From positions 1 to 16,116 of the forward strand of contig JBEIJQ010000069.1 in NCBI GenBank assembly GCA_040380145.1: a stretch of DNA of 16,116 nucleotides, written 5' to 3'. This DNA is from JBEIJQ01 sp040380145. Lineage in GTDB: Bacteria; Bacteroidota; Bacteroidia; Chitinophagales; Saprospiraceae. Below the pieces are notes generated by a model. It had not been told where the DNA came from. It saw nothing but the letters and a program-made list of their open reading frames with translations, and searched no databases. A program made the translations under genes and the position numbers. Shown piece after piece: positions 15,658 through 16,116 of the stretch (position 1 is the first letter of the stretch; every line of letters starts with the position of its first letter).

Positions 15658-16116
15658 ATGGAAAACATCCTCTGGATAGTTCCGGGTTTCGCGGCCCACG
15701 AAGCGGACACTTCCTGCATCCCTCCCTTACAGGCGCTGGCGGATTCGCTGGCACGGTCCCGCTCGGTGTCGATCGAGATCGTCGCCCTGCACTACCCTTA
15801 TGAAAAAGGCGGCTACACTTGGAAAGGCATCCCCGTGCATGTCCTCGGAGGACGCAACCGTCCCTATCCGAGCCGTTTGGCCTGGTGGGGCACGGCTTGG
15901 GGCCATGTACGAGCACTGGTCGCCAAGAGGAAACCTGTGCTCGTGCACGCGTTCTGGGCAGAAGAGGCCGCGTTTTTGGCCTCCCTTGCCACGCGGGGCA
16001 AAAGCCTTCCGGTGGCTTGTACGCTCATGGGACAGGATGCCCGGCCGCACAACCGCTGGTTGCGCTTTCTGCCCCTTTCTCGCCTGCAAACGGCCGCCGT
16101 TTCGGATTTTCAGGAC
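15658..16116 (+). CDS. Glycosyltransferase family 4-like protein, C-terminus cut by the window edge
   Basis: The first 153 residues of a GT-B glycosyltransferase N-terminal (acceptor) domain; the gene runs off the right edge and the nucleotide-sugar domain is not seen. It starts ENILWIVPGF with a pattern of strand-helix units, then LVHAFWAEEAAFLASLA (95-111) and PVACTLMGQDAR (118-129), which correspond to the (H)xHW and HGxD regions of family 4 enzymes; the usual His before GxD is Met here. The ATG at 15658 is 17 bp after the YbjN stop and gives a plausible N-terminus without a leader. Family is likely; the sugar and acceptor are unknown. It is probably cotranscribed with the YbjN-family gene. 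Confidence 0.82.
   Translation, partial: MENILWIVPGFAAHEADTSCIPPLQALADSLARSRSVSIEIVALHYPYEKGGYTWKGIPVHVLGGRNRPYPSRLAWWGTAWGHVRALVAKRKPVLVHAFWAEEAAFLASLATRGKSLPVACTLMGQDARPHNRWLRFLPLSRLQTAAVSDFQD

Overview
The window reads as chromosomal DNA of a Bacteroidota bacterium of fairly high GC, most likely in or near the Saprospirales/Chitinophagales (the phylum is a firm inference, the order a guess). The pointers are a type IX secretion (T9SS) type A sorting domain, a PorE-like TPR/propeller protein, signal peptides ending in ...AQ or ...SQ, TAnnTTTG-type -7 boxes, almost no Shine-Dalgarno sequences, and OmpA, Omp85 and AsmA envelope proteins typical of the phylum. I see no rRNA, tRNA, CRISPR array, insertion sequence or phage gene.

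Layout. (a) Left edge: a truncated family 2 glycosyltransferase on the minus strand, divergent from (b) a plus-strand pair at 627-2142, an OmpA-type lipoprotein with a long coiled coil followed by a conserved protein of unknown function. (c) A tight minus-strand run of seven genes, transcribed from 12278 down to 2152: a PorE-like periplasmic protein, an AsmA-family protein, an M20 metallopeptidase, a carbohydrate-type sulfotransferase, TrmB, a single-POTRA Omp85 barrel, and a PorT-type beta-barrel. Gaps are 30 bp or less and the last two genes overlap (TGATG), so a single operon is likely. It converges on (b) with only 9 bp between. (d) A 611-bp AT-richer spacer (12279-12889) with candidate divergent promoters and short repeats. 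(e) A plus-strand T9SS cargo protein with a beta-helix passenger, closed by a clear intrinsic terminator. (f) A YbjN-family protein with its own promoter candidate, followed by a family 4-like glycosyltransferase cut by the right edge.

Together the window is almost entirely cell-envelope biology: peptidoglycan anchoring (OmpA and SPOR domains), outer-membrane biogenesis (Omp85, AsmA), surface display (T9SS cargo next to a PorE-like protein), and surface glycan construction or modification (two glycosyltransferases, a sulfotransferase). TrmB is the housekeeping exception.

Two genes are split by apparent single-base insertions. The PorE-like gene has one extra base in a G5/C5 run at 11307-11311, and the terminal beta-barrel gene has one extra base somewhere in the homopolymers between its signal peptide and mature start (about 2959-2992). 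Removing one base from each restores full-length, domain-complete proteins of 720 and 299 residues. The most unusual feature is the PorE-like architecture, which ends in a SPOR-like domain where PorE carries an OmpA-type domain.
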